From an uncultured Spirochaetaceae bacterium (lineage in GTDB: Bacteria; Spirochaetota; Spirochaetia; Treponematales; Treponemataceae): 32,916 bases of DNA. Location of the stretch: the NCBI GenBank assembly GCA_902783245.1, contig CACZQF010000072.1, positions 1 to 32,916 of the forward strand, written 5' to 3'. The notes under the pieces were generated by a model that was not told where the DNA came from, made no database searches, and saw only the letters and a program-made list of their open reading frames with translations. The position numbers were made by a program, and so were the translations under genes. Shown one piece after another: positions 15,249 through 22,784 of this stretch. The stretch's first letter is position 1, and every line of letters begins with the position of its first letter.

Positions 15249-16307
15249 CTAGAGTTTTGTTCTTCGTGGTAATCCAGTAGTGAGACGCTGAATCAGCCGA
15301 GCCTTAAATTCCAAATGTGTCATGGTGACTGCTCCTGATTCCTTGCGCTCAAGCTTTGCCTGCAGCAGCGAGAATGCGCTCTGTCCCCTGAGGTTTATAT
15401 ACTGATCTATGGTGGTGAGCGACACGCCGTTGAACTGCGACGGATAGATGTTATCAAAGCCGCAGACGCTGTAGTCGTCGGGAATGCGGTAACCTTCCCT
15501 GAGAATTTCATCAATCACGCCGTAGGCAACCATGTCGTTGTTCGCCACCATGGCGGTGATGTTCTTTTTTGTTCTGATGCACTTTTCAGCCAGCTCCATA
15601 CCAACCTGATGCTCCATTTCTACGGTGGACAGCTCATACAGCGGGTCTATGTCATTTGAAAGAAGCGCGACGCTGCCTTGGGGACAGAGCTCTTTGTAGC
15701 TTTTACAGAGCCCGTCATAGCGCAGTACCCGCGTACTGTGATGCTTGTTGAATGAAGTTGAGACATAGCAGATGTGCGTGTGTCCCAGAGAAATCAGGTG
15801 CTTTCCGATCTGATATCCGGCGTCATAATTGTCTACTTCGACGGTGTCCAGATGCAGGCTGCTTAGTTTATCTCCGACTGTTATGACGGGCATCCGCTGT
15901 GAAAGCTGCTCCACTAGATCCGCCTGCTGCGGAATCATGGAAAAAATCATTCCTCGTACGATAGGATTACCGGCAAATGCAAGCACCTTTTTTTCCCGCT
16001 CAATGTCCCAGTAGGTGTTGTATGTACAGGTGTTGTATCCGTTTTTTTCCGCTGTAAATTCAATGCCCTGCATGAGCGCGGCGTAATAGGGGTTGATGAC
16101 GTTCGGACAGACGATGATGATGAGTCCGTCCCTGCCGTTGTCGGCATGCTTTGCAACGTAGCCGATTTTCCGGGCCTCCGCATGCACCGCTTCTATGGTT
16201 TCCTGAGGAAATCGTTCCAGCCGTTTTCCCGAAAGTATCATGGATACGGCTGCCGTTGAGAGGCTCAGCGTGTTTGCGATGTCGCGAAGTGTTGGTTTTT
16301 GTGCCAT
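15249..16307 (-). CDS. LacI-family transcriptional regulator
   Basis: A 352-residue LacI/GalR protein. The N-terminal helix-turn-helix and hinge are TLRDIANTLSLSTAAVSMILSGKRLERFPQETIEAVHAEARKIGYV. The following periplasmic-binding-like ligand domain shows IIIVCPNVINPYYAALMQGIEFTAEKNGY. Family members usually repress nearby uptake genes and respond to a sugar or related metabolite. It is divergent from the Ugp-like operon, and the 170-bp intergenic region is full of repeats, so control of that operon and of itself is likely. A LacI protein for glycerophosphodiester uptake differs from the PhoB/Crp control of E. coli ugp. Confidence 0.92.
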   Translation of the reverse strand: MAQKPTLRDIANTLSLSTAAVSMILSGKRLERFPQETIEAVHAEARKIGYVAKHADNGRDGLIIIVCPNVINPYYAALMQGIEFTAEKNGYNTCTYNTYWDIEREKKVLAFAGNPIVRGMIFSMIPQQADLVEQLSQRMPVITVGDKLSSLHLDTVEVDNYDAGYQIGKHLISLGHTHICYVSTSFNKHHSTRVLRYDGLCKSYKELCPQGSVALLSNDIDPLYELSTVEMEHQVGMELAEKCIRTKKNITAMVANNDMVAYGVIDEILREGYRIPDDYSVCGFDNIYPSQFNGVSLTTIDQYINLRGQSAFSLLQAKLERKESGAVTMTHLEFKARLIQRLTTGLPRRTKL

Positions 16308-16310
16308 ATA

Positions 16311-16328
16311 AGTTTACCAAAGTTTACC
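16311..16328. promoter_or_regulatory. Tandem AGTTTACC repeats before the LacI start
   Basis: AGTTTACC occurs at 16311-16318 and 16321-16328, 10 bp apart, 3 bp upstream of the LacI start codon. In reverse complement (GGTAAACT) it resembles the TGGTTAAA units on the other side of the promoter. A possible autoregulatory site. Confidence 0.45.
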
Positions 16329-16334
16329 TCATTT

Positions 16335-16386
16335 TCTACATAAAAGCAATAAAAAATTTGACAAAACAGCTATGTAGACGTATCAT
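16335..16386 (+). promoter_or_regulatory. Promoter of the Ugp-like operon
   Basis: TTGACA (16358-16363), a 17-bp spacer and TATCAT (16381-16386) form a good sigma-70 promoter. It is bracketed by an 8-bp inverted repeat, TCTACATA (16335-16342) and TATGTAGA (16371-16378), one arm lying in the spacer. The ATG of the binding-protein gene is 91 nt beyond the -10, leaving a long leader that contains the TGGTTAA repeats. Confidence 0.65.
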
Positions 16387-16409
16387 TTTAGAGAAAAATA
16401 CATAAAATA

Positions 16410-16448
16410 TGGTTAAAGCGTGGTTAAATTTTGGTTAATAAATAACCA
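16410..16448. promoter_or_regulatory. Three 11-bp-phased TGGTTAA repeats
   Basis: TGGTTAAA (16410), TGGTTAAA (16421) and TGGTTAAT (16432) recur at exactly 11 bp, then the inverted copy TAACCA (16443-16448). One-turn spacing of direct repeats is typical of OmpR/PhoB-type response regulator sites; the reverse complement TTAACCA resembles PhoP-box half-sites (TTAACA-like). A LacI operator is the alternative. Confidence 0.55.
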
Positions 16449-16477
16449 GAAGATAGCCGGAAAATTAAGGAGGAACC

Positions 16478-17773
16478 ATGAAAAAGTTTTTTAGTAAGAG
16501 CGGACTGCTCTGCGCTGCGGGGCTTTTGGCAGGAAGTCTGCTGTCTGCTGCCCCTAAGTCTGTACCCGCTAAATACGCCGTCAATGCTCCTATTGAGATT
16601 GTATGGTGGCATGCGTTGGAAAATCAGTATGCCGATCTGGTGAATGAAGTGGTGGATAACTTCAACAAAAGTCAGGATAAGATAACGGTTAAGGCGGAAT
16701 ACATCGGTAACTATGCTGCGGTAAACCAGGCGCTCGTTGCCGCTCAGGCTGCTGGAAGCGGACTGCCGGCTGTTGTTGTCGCTAATACGCCGTATGTGGC
16801 GCAGTATGGTGCCAGCGGTCTGTGTGAAGATCTTACTCCGTATATCAAAGCAACCGGATTTGATCTGAATGACTTTGGCGAAGGTATGATAAAGGCATCC
16901 TCATACAATAAAAAACAGGTTTCGCTGCCGTTCTTAATTTCTACGCAGGTTATGTACTACAACAAGGATATGGCAAAAAAGAAGGGCGTGGAGATTCCGT
17001 CACAGTTCAAGGATATGGATCAGTTCCTGTCAAAAGTGTCAGAGGTAAGCGGCGGCAATACTAAAGTGTGGGGCACCATTATTCCTGGATGGGACCAGTG
17101 GTACTTTGAGACCTTCTTCCTGAATAACGGCGTCAACATTGTAAACAAGAATGGTACTTCTACCGACCTGGGCGGCAAGGCTTCTGTTGCTACCACCAAG
17201 GCTATCGGAGACTGGATTAAAAAAGGATATGCATACTTTGCAGTGGGCAAGGATGCTTCTTCTCAGATGCGCCAGAATTTTATTGACGGCAATGCATTCT
17301 CTGTAATCCACACCAGCAGCTTGTACAATACGTATGTGCAGAAATGCAAGAACTTTGAGGTTGGTATGGCATGGCTTCCTGCTGCAAAAACCCGCAAGCA
17401 GGAGATCGGCGGCTGCGTTCTGCTGATTCCGTCAAAGAACAGCCAGGCTGTAAAGAATGCCGCATGGCAGTTCCTGTCATATCTGTGCAGCAAAGACATC
17501 AACATGAAGTGGGCGGAAGGTACCGGATATATGCCTACCAGAAAGTCAGTGCTTAACACTGCGGAAGGCAAAGATTTCCTGCAGCGCAAGCCTGCATTCA
17601 AGTGCATCTTTGACAATCTGGATAATATTTATCCGCGTATCCAGAACAAGAACTGGAACCAGCTTGCCAGCATCTGGATGAATTATCTTTCTGAGTTCTA
17701 CAACAATAACGTCAACATTGATAAAAACATCAAGCAGATGGCAATGGAGATTGATGAGGTTCTGGAGGACTGA
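16478..17773 (+). CDS. ugpB: ABC binding protein, UgpB-like (glycerol-3-phosphate type)
   Basis: A 431-residue family-1 extracellular solute-binding protein. The signal peptide (1-25, ending LLSAAP) lacks a lipobox Cys, so the protein is probably periplasmic. The mature N-terminus PIEIVWWHALENQYADLVNEVVDNFNKSQ closely follows the UgpB pattern (..FWHSM....V..L...FN.), and AAGSGLPAVVVANTPYVAQYGASGLCEDLTPYI follows the family fold. Binding of glycerol-3-phosphate or a glycerophosphodiester is inferred from this and from the phosphodiesterase gene downstream; a sugar cannot be excluded. AAGGAGG is ideally placed. Control is suggested by the repeats in the upstream region. Confidence 0.8.
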   Translation: MKKFFSKSGLLCAAGLLAGSLLSAAPKSVPAKYAVNAPIEIVWWHALENQYADLVNEVVDNFNKSQDKITVKAEYIGNYAAVNQALVAAQAAGSGLPAVVVANTPYVAQYGASGLCEDLTPYIKATGFDLNDFGEGMIKASSYNKKQVSLPFLISTQVMYYNKDMAKKKGVEIPSQFKDMDQFLSKVSEVSGGNTKVWGTIIPGWDQWYFETFFLNNGVNIVNKNGTSTDLGGKASVATTKAIGDWIKKGYAYFAVGKDASSQMRQNFIDGNAFSVIHTSSLYNTYVQKCKNFEVGMAWLPAAKTRKQEIGGCVLLIPSKNSQAVKNAAWQFLSYLCSKDINMKWAEGTGYMPTRKSVLNTAEGKDFLQRKPAFKCIFDNLDNIYPRIQNKNWNQLASIWMNYLSEFYNNNVNIDKNIKQMAMEIDEVLED

Positions 17774-17793
17774 TCCGGAACTGCGCTGAACCG

Positions 17794-17812
17794 GGGGCGG
17801 CTGCGCCGCCCC
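17794..17812 (+). other. GC-rich hairpin between binding-protein and permease genes
   Basis: GGGGCGGC (17794-17801), TGC loop, GCCGCCCC (17805-17812), then CTTTGCG. It begins 20 nt after the binding-protein stop. The strong stem and short U-run suggest partial termination or protection of the upstream mRNA. Confidence 0.65.
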
Positions 17813-17840
17813 TTTGCGCTGTTTATTAGGAATAATTTAT

Positions 17841-18746
17841 ATGAAAATGTTTGCTGTAAAACCGCGGACATTGGATCAGATGCAGGATTTCCTTTGTACC
17901 CTGCCTGCGCTGCTGCTGATTCTTTTGTTCACGTATTATCCGATTCTTAAGCTGATTCAGATCAGTTTTACCAACTGGAATCTGCTGAATGATAATTATG
18001 AATATGTAGGATTTAAAAACTGGAAATGGCTTTTTACCGGTTCCGGAACAAAGTATCTTCTTAACTCCCTGCGTGTGACCTTTGTTTTTTCCGCAGGTTC
18101 CTTATTCATTACGATTTTTGGAGGGCTTGTACTTGCCCTTATTTTTAATACGGCGACACGCGGCTTTTCTGCCATGCGGGCGATTGTCTTTATGCCAAAG
18201 TATATTGCCATGAGCTCGGCCGCCGTTATATTTCTGTGGATTCTTGATACGAATAACGGTGTATTGAATTATTTTATTACCCGGATGGGAGCGCCGAGAG
18301 TCGACTGGCTCGGGAACAAGCATACCGCCATGATAGCGGTTCTGTTCCTGACCGGCTGGCGTGACATCGGCTACGGCATGATGATCTACCTGGCCGCCAT
18401 AAAGAGCATCCCTGCTGATTATTATGAGGCTGCCTCGCTGGACGGCGCCACATACTGGCAGCAGCTGTTCGGCATTACGCTGCCTATGCTGGGACCGACC
18501 ACGCTGTTTCTGTTCGTGACGCAGTTCATTGCCTCCATGAAGGTGTTTCAGAGTATCGATATCCTTACCGGCGGCGGTCCGTACCGCTCTACGGAAGTGT
18601 TCGTGTTCAAAATCTATCAGTATGCCATGGAAGATTTCCGTATGGACCGGGCATCGGTTATGGCGCTGGCATTTTTTGTGCTGCTGCTGATCATTACGGT
18701 CTCAACGATGAAATTCTCTGACCGTAAAATCAATTACGACATGTAA
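17841..18746 (+). CDS. ugpA: ABC permease, UgpA-like
   Basis: A 301-residue inner-membrane permease of the MalF/UgpA group with six predicted transmembrane segments. The EAA motif (ADYYEAASLDGATYWQQLFGITLP), which contacts the ATPase, lies near residues 198-220. KIYQYAMEDFRMDRASVMAL near the end is typical of UgpA-like proteins. The start at 17841 has AGGA at 17827-17830; an in-frame ATG further upstream falls next to the hairpin and is unlikely. The partner permease follows after 12 nt. No ATPase gene is present, so a shared housekeeping ATPase must energise it. Confidence 0.88.
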   Translation: MKMFAVKPRTLDQMQDFLCTLPALLLILLFTYYPILKLIQISFTNWNLLNDNYEYVGFKNWKWLFTGSGTKYLLNSLRVTFVFSAGSLFITIFGGLVLALIFNTATRGFSAMRAIVFMPKYIAMSSAAVIFLWILDTNNGVLNYFITRMGAPRVDWLGNKHTAMIAVLFLTGWRDIGYGMMIYLAAIKSIPADYYEAASLDGATYWQQLFGITLPMLGPTTLFLFVTQFIASMKVFQSIDILTGGGPYRSTEVFVFKIYQYAMEDFRMDRASVMALAFFVLLLIITVSTMKFSDRKINYDM

Positions 18747-18758
18747 GGAGCCGGTCAT

Positions 18759-19631
18759 ATGGGAACTATATCACAGACAGAGCTGAACCGCCGTGCGCTT
18801 ATGCGCAAGCGGTATACTGCTATATTCCAGGTGCTGCTGGGCATACTTGTTACTGTCGTTGCATTCTACCCGGTATACTGGATGCTTATTTCTTCGGTTA
18901 AGAGTCAGGATGAAATCCTGCTGCTCAAGCCGACTTTCTGGCCGAAAGAATTTCATTTTGAAAATTATACAAACGTACTGCAGAAGGTGAATTTTGCAAA
19001 ATACTATGCGAATACAATCATTATGACGGCAGGTATCCTTATCTGCCAGATTGTTACAGGTATGTTTGCGGCGTACGGCTTTTCAAAAGGAAAGTTCAAG
19101 TATAAGAATACGCTGTTCTATCTGGTGCTGGGCGCGCTGATGATTCCGATTCAGGTTACGTTCATTCCGCTGTACATCATGTTTGCCCATTGGCATCTGA
19201 CAGACACTTATATCGGCCTGATTCTGCCGGAGGCGGTGAGTCCTTACTACATATTCATGCTGCGGCAGACGTTTATGTCCATCGACAACGGATATATCGA
19301 TGCGGCGAAAATAGACGGCTTGGGTAAAGTGGGTATTATTACGCGGATTCTGGGTCCGATGTGCCGCTCCACGCTCTTTACCGTAACGCTGGTTACGTTT
19401 ACGAACGGATGGAACAGCTACTTCTGGCCGAAGATTATATCCAAGGACGAGGCGCACCGTGTGCTTACCATTGGACTTGCAAAGCTGCGTGATACGTTTG
19501 CGGGACAGGGAACGATGAATAACCATGAGATTATGGCTGGCGCTGTGCTGGCGATACTGCCGGTGATTATCCTGTTCTTTGTGTTCCAGAAATACATGCT
19601 GACCGGCTACAGTAAGGCCGCAATGAAATAG
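18759..19631 (+). CDS. ugpE: ABC permease, UgpE-like
   Basis: A 290-residue inner-membrane permease of the MalG/UgpE group with six transmembrane segments. YPVYWMLISSVKSQDEILLLKPTFWPKEFHFENYTNVL after the first segment is the classic MalG-type N-terminal pattern. The EAA motif is NGYIDAAKIDGLGKVGIITRILGPM. AAGGAG lies just before the ATG. It forms the heterodimeric channel with the preceding permease. Confidence 0.9.
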   Translation: MGTISQTELNRRALMRKRYTAIFQVLLGILVTVVAFYPVYWMLISSVKSQDEILLLKPTFWPKEFHFENYTNVLQKVNFAKYYANTIIMTAGILICQIVTGMFAAYGFSKGKFKYKNTLFYLVLGALMIPIQVTFIPLYIMFAHWHLTDTYIGLILPEAVSPYYIFMLRQTFMSIDNGYIDAAKIDGLGKVGIITRILGPMCRSTLFTVTLVTFTNGWNSYFWPKIISKDEAHRVLTIGLAKLRDTFAGQGTMNNHEIMAGAVLAILPVIILFFVFQKYMLTGYSKAAMK

Positions 19632-19637
19632 CGGCTG

Positions 19638-19661
19638 ACGGCAGACAGCGTGGCCTGCCGT
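19638..19661 (+). other. Hairpin between ugpE and ugpQ
   Basis: ACGGCAG (19638-19644) pairs with CTGCCGT (19655-19661) around a 10-nt loop, starting 7 nt after the permease stop. No U-run follows; a minor intercistronic element. Confidence 0.4.
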
Positions 19662-19685
19662 ATGGCTTATTATCAGGAGGATGTT

Positions 19686-20417
19686 ATGAAAATATATGCA
19701 CATAGGGGATACAGCGGCTGCTATCCTGAGAATACAATGCTTGCATACCGTCAGGCGGTGACGGCAGGCTGCGACGGAATAGAACTTGACGTGCAGCTGG
19801 CAAAAGACGGTACGGTAGTCATTTACCATGATGAAAAAGTGGAGCGTACTACGGACGGCGTGGGTAATATCCGCGACTATACGTATGATGAACTGCGGAA
19901 ATTCGATGCGGCAAAGCAGTGGAACGGCAAGTTCAAAAAAGAAGAGATTCCTTCTTTTGAAGAATACTGCGAGTGGGCTTCATCACTGCCGATTGAGACG
20001 AACATTGAGCTGAAAACCGGGCTTGTGTACTATCCTGAAATTGAGCAGAAGACGATTGATCTTATCGTAAAATACGGTCTGGAAAAGAAAGTGATGTTCT
20101 CTTCGTTCAACCACTGTTCGCTGCGCAAGGCAAAGGAAATTGCGCCGTCCATTCCGTGCGGCGCTTTGGTAGGGGAGCGGGGCCTGGTGTATGCCGGATA
20201 CTACTGCGCTCAGAACGGATTTGAATTCTATCACCCGAGCTATAAAACGCTGGATGATGCGTCCGTAAAGGAGCTTGCTGACAAAGGTGTCGGAATAAAT
20301 GCGTGGACTATAGACGGTATGGCGGAGCTTGAGAAGCTCACCGCATGGAAGGTTGCGGGCGTTATAACGGACTATCCTTCTGTATGCCGTTTGTATCTGA
20401 GCGGGCTGAAAGAATAA
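19686..20417 (+). CDS. ugpQ: Glycerophosphodiester phosphodiesterase
   Basis: A 243-residue cytosolic GDPD-family enzyme hydrolysing glycerophosphodiesters to glycerol-3-phosphate and an alcohol. Seen: the N-terminal YAHRGYSGCYPENTMLAYRQAV with catalytic His and the Arg-Gly pair, GCDGIELDVQLAKDGTVVIYHDEKVERTTDG with the metal-binding Glu-Asp and second His, and TNIELKTG. The C-terminal GINAWTIDGMAELEKL is also typical. The lack of a signal peptide fits UgpQ, which acts on substrate delivered by the Ugp transporter, rather than periplasmic GlpQ. AGGAGG supports the start at 19686. Its stop overlaps the next start (TAATG). Confidence 0.94.
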   Translation: MKIYAHRGYSGCYPENTMLAYRQAVTAGCDGIELDVQLAKDGTVVIYHDEKVERTTDGVGNIRDYTYDELRKFDAAKQWNGKFKKEEIPSFEEYCEWASSLPIETNIELKTGLVYYPEIEQKTIDLIVKYGLEKKVMFSSFNHCSLRKAKEIAPSIPCGALVGERGLVYAGYYCAQNGFEFYHPSYKTLDDASVKELADKGVGINAWTIDGMAELEKLTAWKVAGVITDYPSVCRLYLSGLKE

Positions 20418-21367
20418 TGCGTAGCATGCGTTTTTTAACTTTCCGGTTGTACGCGGCATTGTTCGCTGTGCTGGTCTGCCTTACATCAGCCGGCACGGCG
20501 GCAGCTGAAACAACCGCTGTACCGGCTGACGGTGTACTGTCGGTGTATTTTATTGATCTGGATGTTCCCAAGGACAGCAAGGATAAAAGCGGTGACAGTA
20601 CGCTGGTGATTTCGCCGGACAAAAAGGTGATGCTTATTGACTGCGGGCATCCTGCTGCTGCAAAAGATGTGGTGAAGGCGCTGCGCGCAGCAGGGGTCAC
20701 CGCAATCGATGTTTTTGTGAATTCGCATCCGCATATCGATCATATCGGCGGATTCCCTGAGATTGCCGCCGCTTTTAAGATCGGCACGGTATACCGCTCG
20801 CGGCTTGAGTACGATACCAGGTATACCAGGGCATTTACTGAGACGGTGGAAAAAAAGAAAATCCCGGTGAAGTATCTGTCCGAAGGTGATTCTCTTACGT
20901 TGGGAAACGATGTGACAGTACGCGTGTTCGGACCGCAGAAAGATATTGCATATCCTGATGGCTATCCTGCCAACGCTACGCAGTTTATCAACGATAATTC
21001 TGTTTCCATGCAGCTGCGGTACGGACAGTCTACCGTTCTGCTGTGCGGTGATTTATACCGCAGCGGTGAAAAAACGGTGCTCGACGGTCATGAGCAGGAG
21101 CTGAAAAGTCTTGTGGCAAAAGCGAATCATCATGGAAACGATACCAGCAGTCAGAAGCGGTGGATACGGGCTGTGCAGCCGCAGGTGGTGGTCGCCATGA
21201 ATGATATTCTGGGCAGCCTTGATGTGGTGGATAATTATATTAAGCGCGGCGCCGTTTTTTATCATACACTGTACAACGGTACGGTAAAAATTACGCTTGA
21301 TCGGGCAGGACAGGTTTCTGTGTTTCCTGAAAAAGAAAGCTGGATAGAAAAGCGGAAGCCTGAGTAA
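20417..21367 (+). CDS. Exported metallo-beta-lactamase-fold protein, ComEC-like
   Basis: A 316-residue protein with a Sec signal peptide (1-30, ending GTAAA) and a metallo-beta-lactamase fold of the kind found at the C-terminus of ComEC. The metal motif is SHPHIDHIGG (H104, H106, D108, H109). LLCGDLYRSGE and KANHHGNDTSSQKRW supply further ligands and the HHG segment common in ComEC-like hydrolases. ComEC-type domains act on nucleic acids, but other phosphodiesters are possible. Its start overlaps the GDPD stop, so it is co-translated with the Ugp operon. This suggests it releases small phosphodiesters, perhaps from nucleic acid or phospholipid, in the periplasm. Upstream in-frame ATGs fall inside the GDPD gene and are less likely. 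Confidence 0.8.
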   Translation: MRSMRFLTFRLYAALFAVLVCLTSAGTAAAETTAVPADGVLSVYFIDLDVPKDSKDKSGDSTLVISPDKKVMLIDCGHPAAAKDVVKALRAAGVTAIDVFVNSHPHIDHIGGFPEIAAAFKIGTVYRSRLEYDTRYTRAFTETVEKKKIPVKYLSEGDSLTLGNDVTVRVFGPQKDIAYPDGYPANATQFINDNSVSMQLRYGQSTVLLCGDLYRSGEKTVLDGHEQELKSLVAKANHHGNDTSSQKRWIRAVQPQVVVAMNDILGSLDVVDNYIKRGAVFYHTLYNGTVKITLDRAGQVSVFPEKESWIEKRKPE

Positions 21368-21386
21368 AAACAGGTGCTGTGATCGG

Positions 21387-21413
21387 CCGCGGTCCGGTAT
21401 CCCGGGCCTGCGG
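21387..21413. terminator. Hairpin between convergent genes
   Basis: CCGCGGTCCGG (21387-21397) pairs with CCGGGCC-T-GCGG (21402-21413) with one bulge and one wobble. It sits between the ends of the metallo-hydrolase gene (+) and the VOC gene (-). U-rich tails are short, so it may serve both directions weakly. Confidence 0.5.
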
Positions 21414-21809
21414 TTATTTCAGGGGTTCTATAAGCTCTATCTCTACGCCGTTGGGGTCGAGCAGCAGTCCGCTGTATACGCCGCAGGCTTGGTCCTCATG
21501 TACCGGTATATGGAATGTATAGCCTGCTTCTGTAATACGCCGTTCCCAGTCGAAAATGCCTGATACGCAGAGTGCACAGTGGCGGTATGCGCCCCGGTCA
21601 TTGAGCTTTCCCTGCCGGTCGTCAACTTTGTACAGGTATTCGTTGAGCTCTATGCGCTGGCCGCCCGGCAGCCTGAAGTAGCGCAGCAGGTGATCGCCGC
21701 AGTCCACATCTTCTTCCCGGGCAAGTCCAAGAACATCCTGATAGAATGACAGTGAGCGATCTCTGTCCTTTACAACGATCTGTATATGGTCAATTCCGTT
21801 GATATGCAT
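21414..21809 (-). CDS. VOC (glyoxalase/dioxygenase) family protein
   Basis: A 131-residue vicinal-oxygen-chelate protein with two beta-alpha-beta-beta-beta modules. Likely metal ligands are H8 (IDHIQIVV), E54 (QRIELNEY), H77 (RHCALCV) and E125 (VEIELIEP), the regular glyoxalase-type spacing. VKDRDRSLSFYQDVLGL is the family opening. The reaction cannot be assigned: glyoxalase I, an isomerase or epimerase, or a lyase are possible. It is the second gene after the FadR-type regulator, 45 nt downstream of it, and has GGAGG before the ATG. Pairing with a regulator of a sugar transporter suggests it handles a carbohydrate-derived compound. Confidence 0.82.
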   Translation of the reverse strand: MHINGIDHIQIVVKDRDRSLSFYQDVLGLAREEDVDCGDHLLRYFRLPGGQRIELNEYLYKVDDRQGKLNDRGAYRHCALCVSGIFDWERRITEAGYTFHIPVHEDQACGVYSGLLLDPNGVEIELIEPLK

Positions 21810-21854
21810 TGATTCCTCCGAAATATACGGTATGCAGCAGACGGTACCGTCCTG

Positions 21855-22571
21855 TCAGGTGTTTTCCTGCTTTGTGCCCTGTACGACCGTAATGATGCCG
21901 AGCCGCGCTTTTTCCAGATGATGCAGCATGGAACGCGATGCATCCTCCTTGTTGTGCGCGCTGATGGCGTCAAGCACGGCCTTATGCTCCTGCACTGTAT
22001 TGTCGGAGTTTTCTTTTGCGGAGATGGACATAACTCGATACTGCTGCAGCTCTTTTGCCATAAGGTCGCTTATCTTTTTAAGCAGCGCGTTGTGGCTCAT
22101 CTTAAATATCTGCGCATGAAACTGCTCGTCAAGCGACACCAGTCGTGGAATATCCCCGTTCGTGTTTGCCTGGATGAACTGCTCGTGCACTGCGGACAGC
22201 TGACTTATCTCATCCTGAGACGCACGCTCGCAGGCAAGCTCCGCTGCCAGCGGATTGATGGCGGCGCGCACTTCCATATAGTCTTCAAGCGTGGGCGCGG
22301 TTGAAATGAACCATTGCCGTATGCTTTCAGACACATCGTTCGGGCTTGCGCTGTGCACAAAAGCGCCTTTGCCCGGCCTGAGCTCCACGTAGCCTTCTGC
22401 CTGCAGCTGATACAGCGCTTCTCGTACGGAGGAGCGGCTGACATTCATCATCCTGCACAGCGAAAGCTCCGCAGGCAGTTTCTGCCCGGCGGAAAAATGG
22501 CCGGTCTCGATATCCTCTTTTATGGCGTCTACAATCTGCTGTGTTACAGATACTCGTGTTATAGCTTTCAT
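21855..22571 (-). CDS. FadR-type GntR (FCD) regulator
   Basis: A 238-residue regulator. The N-terminal winged helix is VTQQIVDAIKEDIETGHFSAGQKLPAELSLCRMMNVSRSSVREALYQLQAEGYVELRPGKGAFV. The C-terminal FCD domain has LDEQFHAQIF, QEHKAVLDAI and MLHHLEKA as the metal/ligand pattern. The start at 22571 is preferred over 22598 because a promoter (TTGACA 22608-22613, TAGTCT 22585-22590) would place the RNA start near 22578, after the upstream ATG. This gives a leader of only about 7 nt without a Shine-Dalgarno. TTGTCTGACAA at 22573-22583 would cover that RNA start, so autorepression is likely. It is divergent from the ABC importer at 22785, which has matching sites. Confidence 0.85.
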   Translation of the reverse strand: MKAITRVSVTQQIVDAIKEDIETGHFSAGQKLPAELSLCRMMNVSRSSVREALYQLQAEGYVELRPGKGAFVHSASPNDVSESIRQWFISTAPTLEDYMEVRAAINPLAAELACERASQDEISQLSAVHEQFIQANTNGDIPRLVSLDEQFHAQIFKMSHNALLKKISDLMAKELQQYRVMSISAKENSDNTVQEHKAVLDAISAHNKEDASRSMLHHLEKARLGIITVVQGTKQENT

Positions 22572-22572
22572 A

Positions 22573-22613
22573 TTGTCTGACAACAGACTATTAGACATTT
22601 TGCGATTTGTCAA
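22573..22613 (-). promoter_or_regulatory. Promoter and operator of the FadR-type gene
   Basis: On the minus strand TTGACA (22608-22613), a 17-bp spacer and TAGTCT (22585-22590), with the palindrome TTGTC-T-GACAA (22573-22583) over the expected RNA start. The same 11-mer occurs downstream of the divergent promoter. Confidence 0.6.
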
Positions 22614-22680
22614 CGAAAATATTTTAGCATGACGTAAAAAACTGTTTTTATACTGCCTGCCTTTAGCACAGTTATTTTTG

Positions 22681-22708
22681 TTGACAGGCTGTAAAAGTGT
22701 GGTATACT
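22681..22708 (+). promoter_or_regulatory. Promoter of the second ABC importer
   Basis: TTGACA (22681-22686), a 16-bp spacer and TATACT (22703-22708): a strong sigma-70-type promoter 77 nt before the binding-protein start codon. Confidence 0.7.
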
Positions 22709-22722
22709 CTTGTGATGTAAGA

Positions 22723-22766
22723 TTGTCTGACAAAATGACAATGAACATATGCTGCTTGTCAGATAA
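22723..22766 (+). promoter_or_regulatory. FadR-type operators in the importer leader
   Basis: TTGTCTGACAA (22723-22733) and the imperfect TTGTCAGATAA (22756-22766), 33 bp apart (three helical turns), lie just downstream of the promoter. With the copy at 22573 they define a TTGTC-N-GACAA operator for the divergent regulator. Confidence 0.65.
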
Positions 22767-22784
22767 AATCTAAGGGGGAAATCA

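Noticed and set aside
22572-22748. Longer start for the FadR-type regulator
   Set aside because: It would overlap the divergent promoter and operators, and the predicted RNA start lies downstream of those ATGs.
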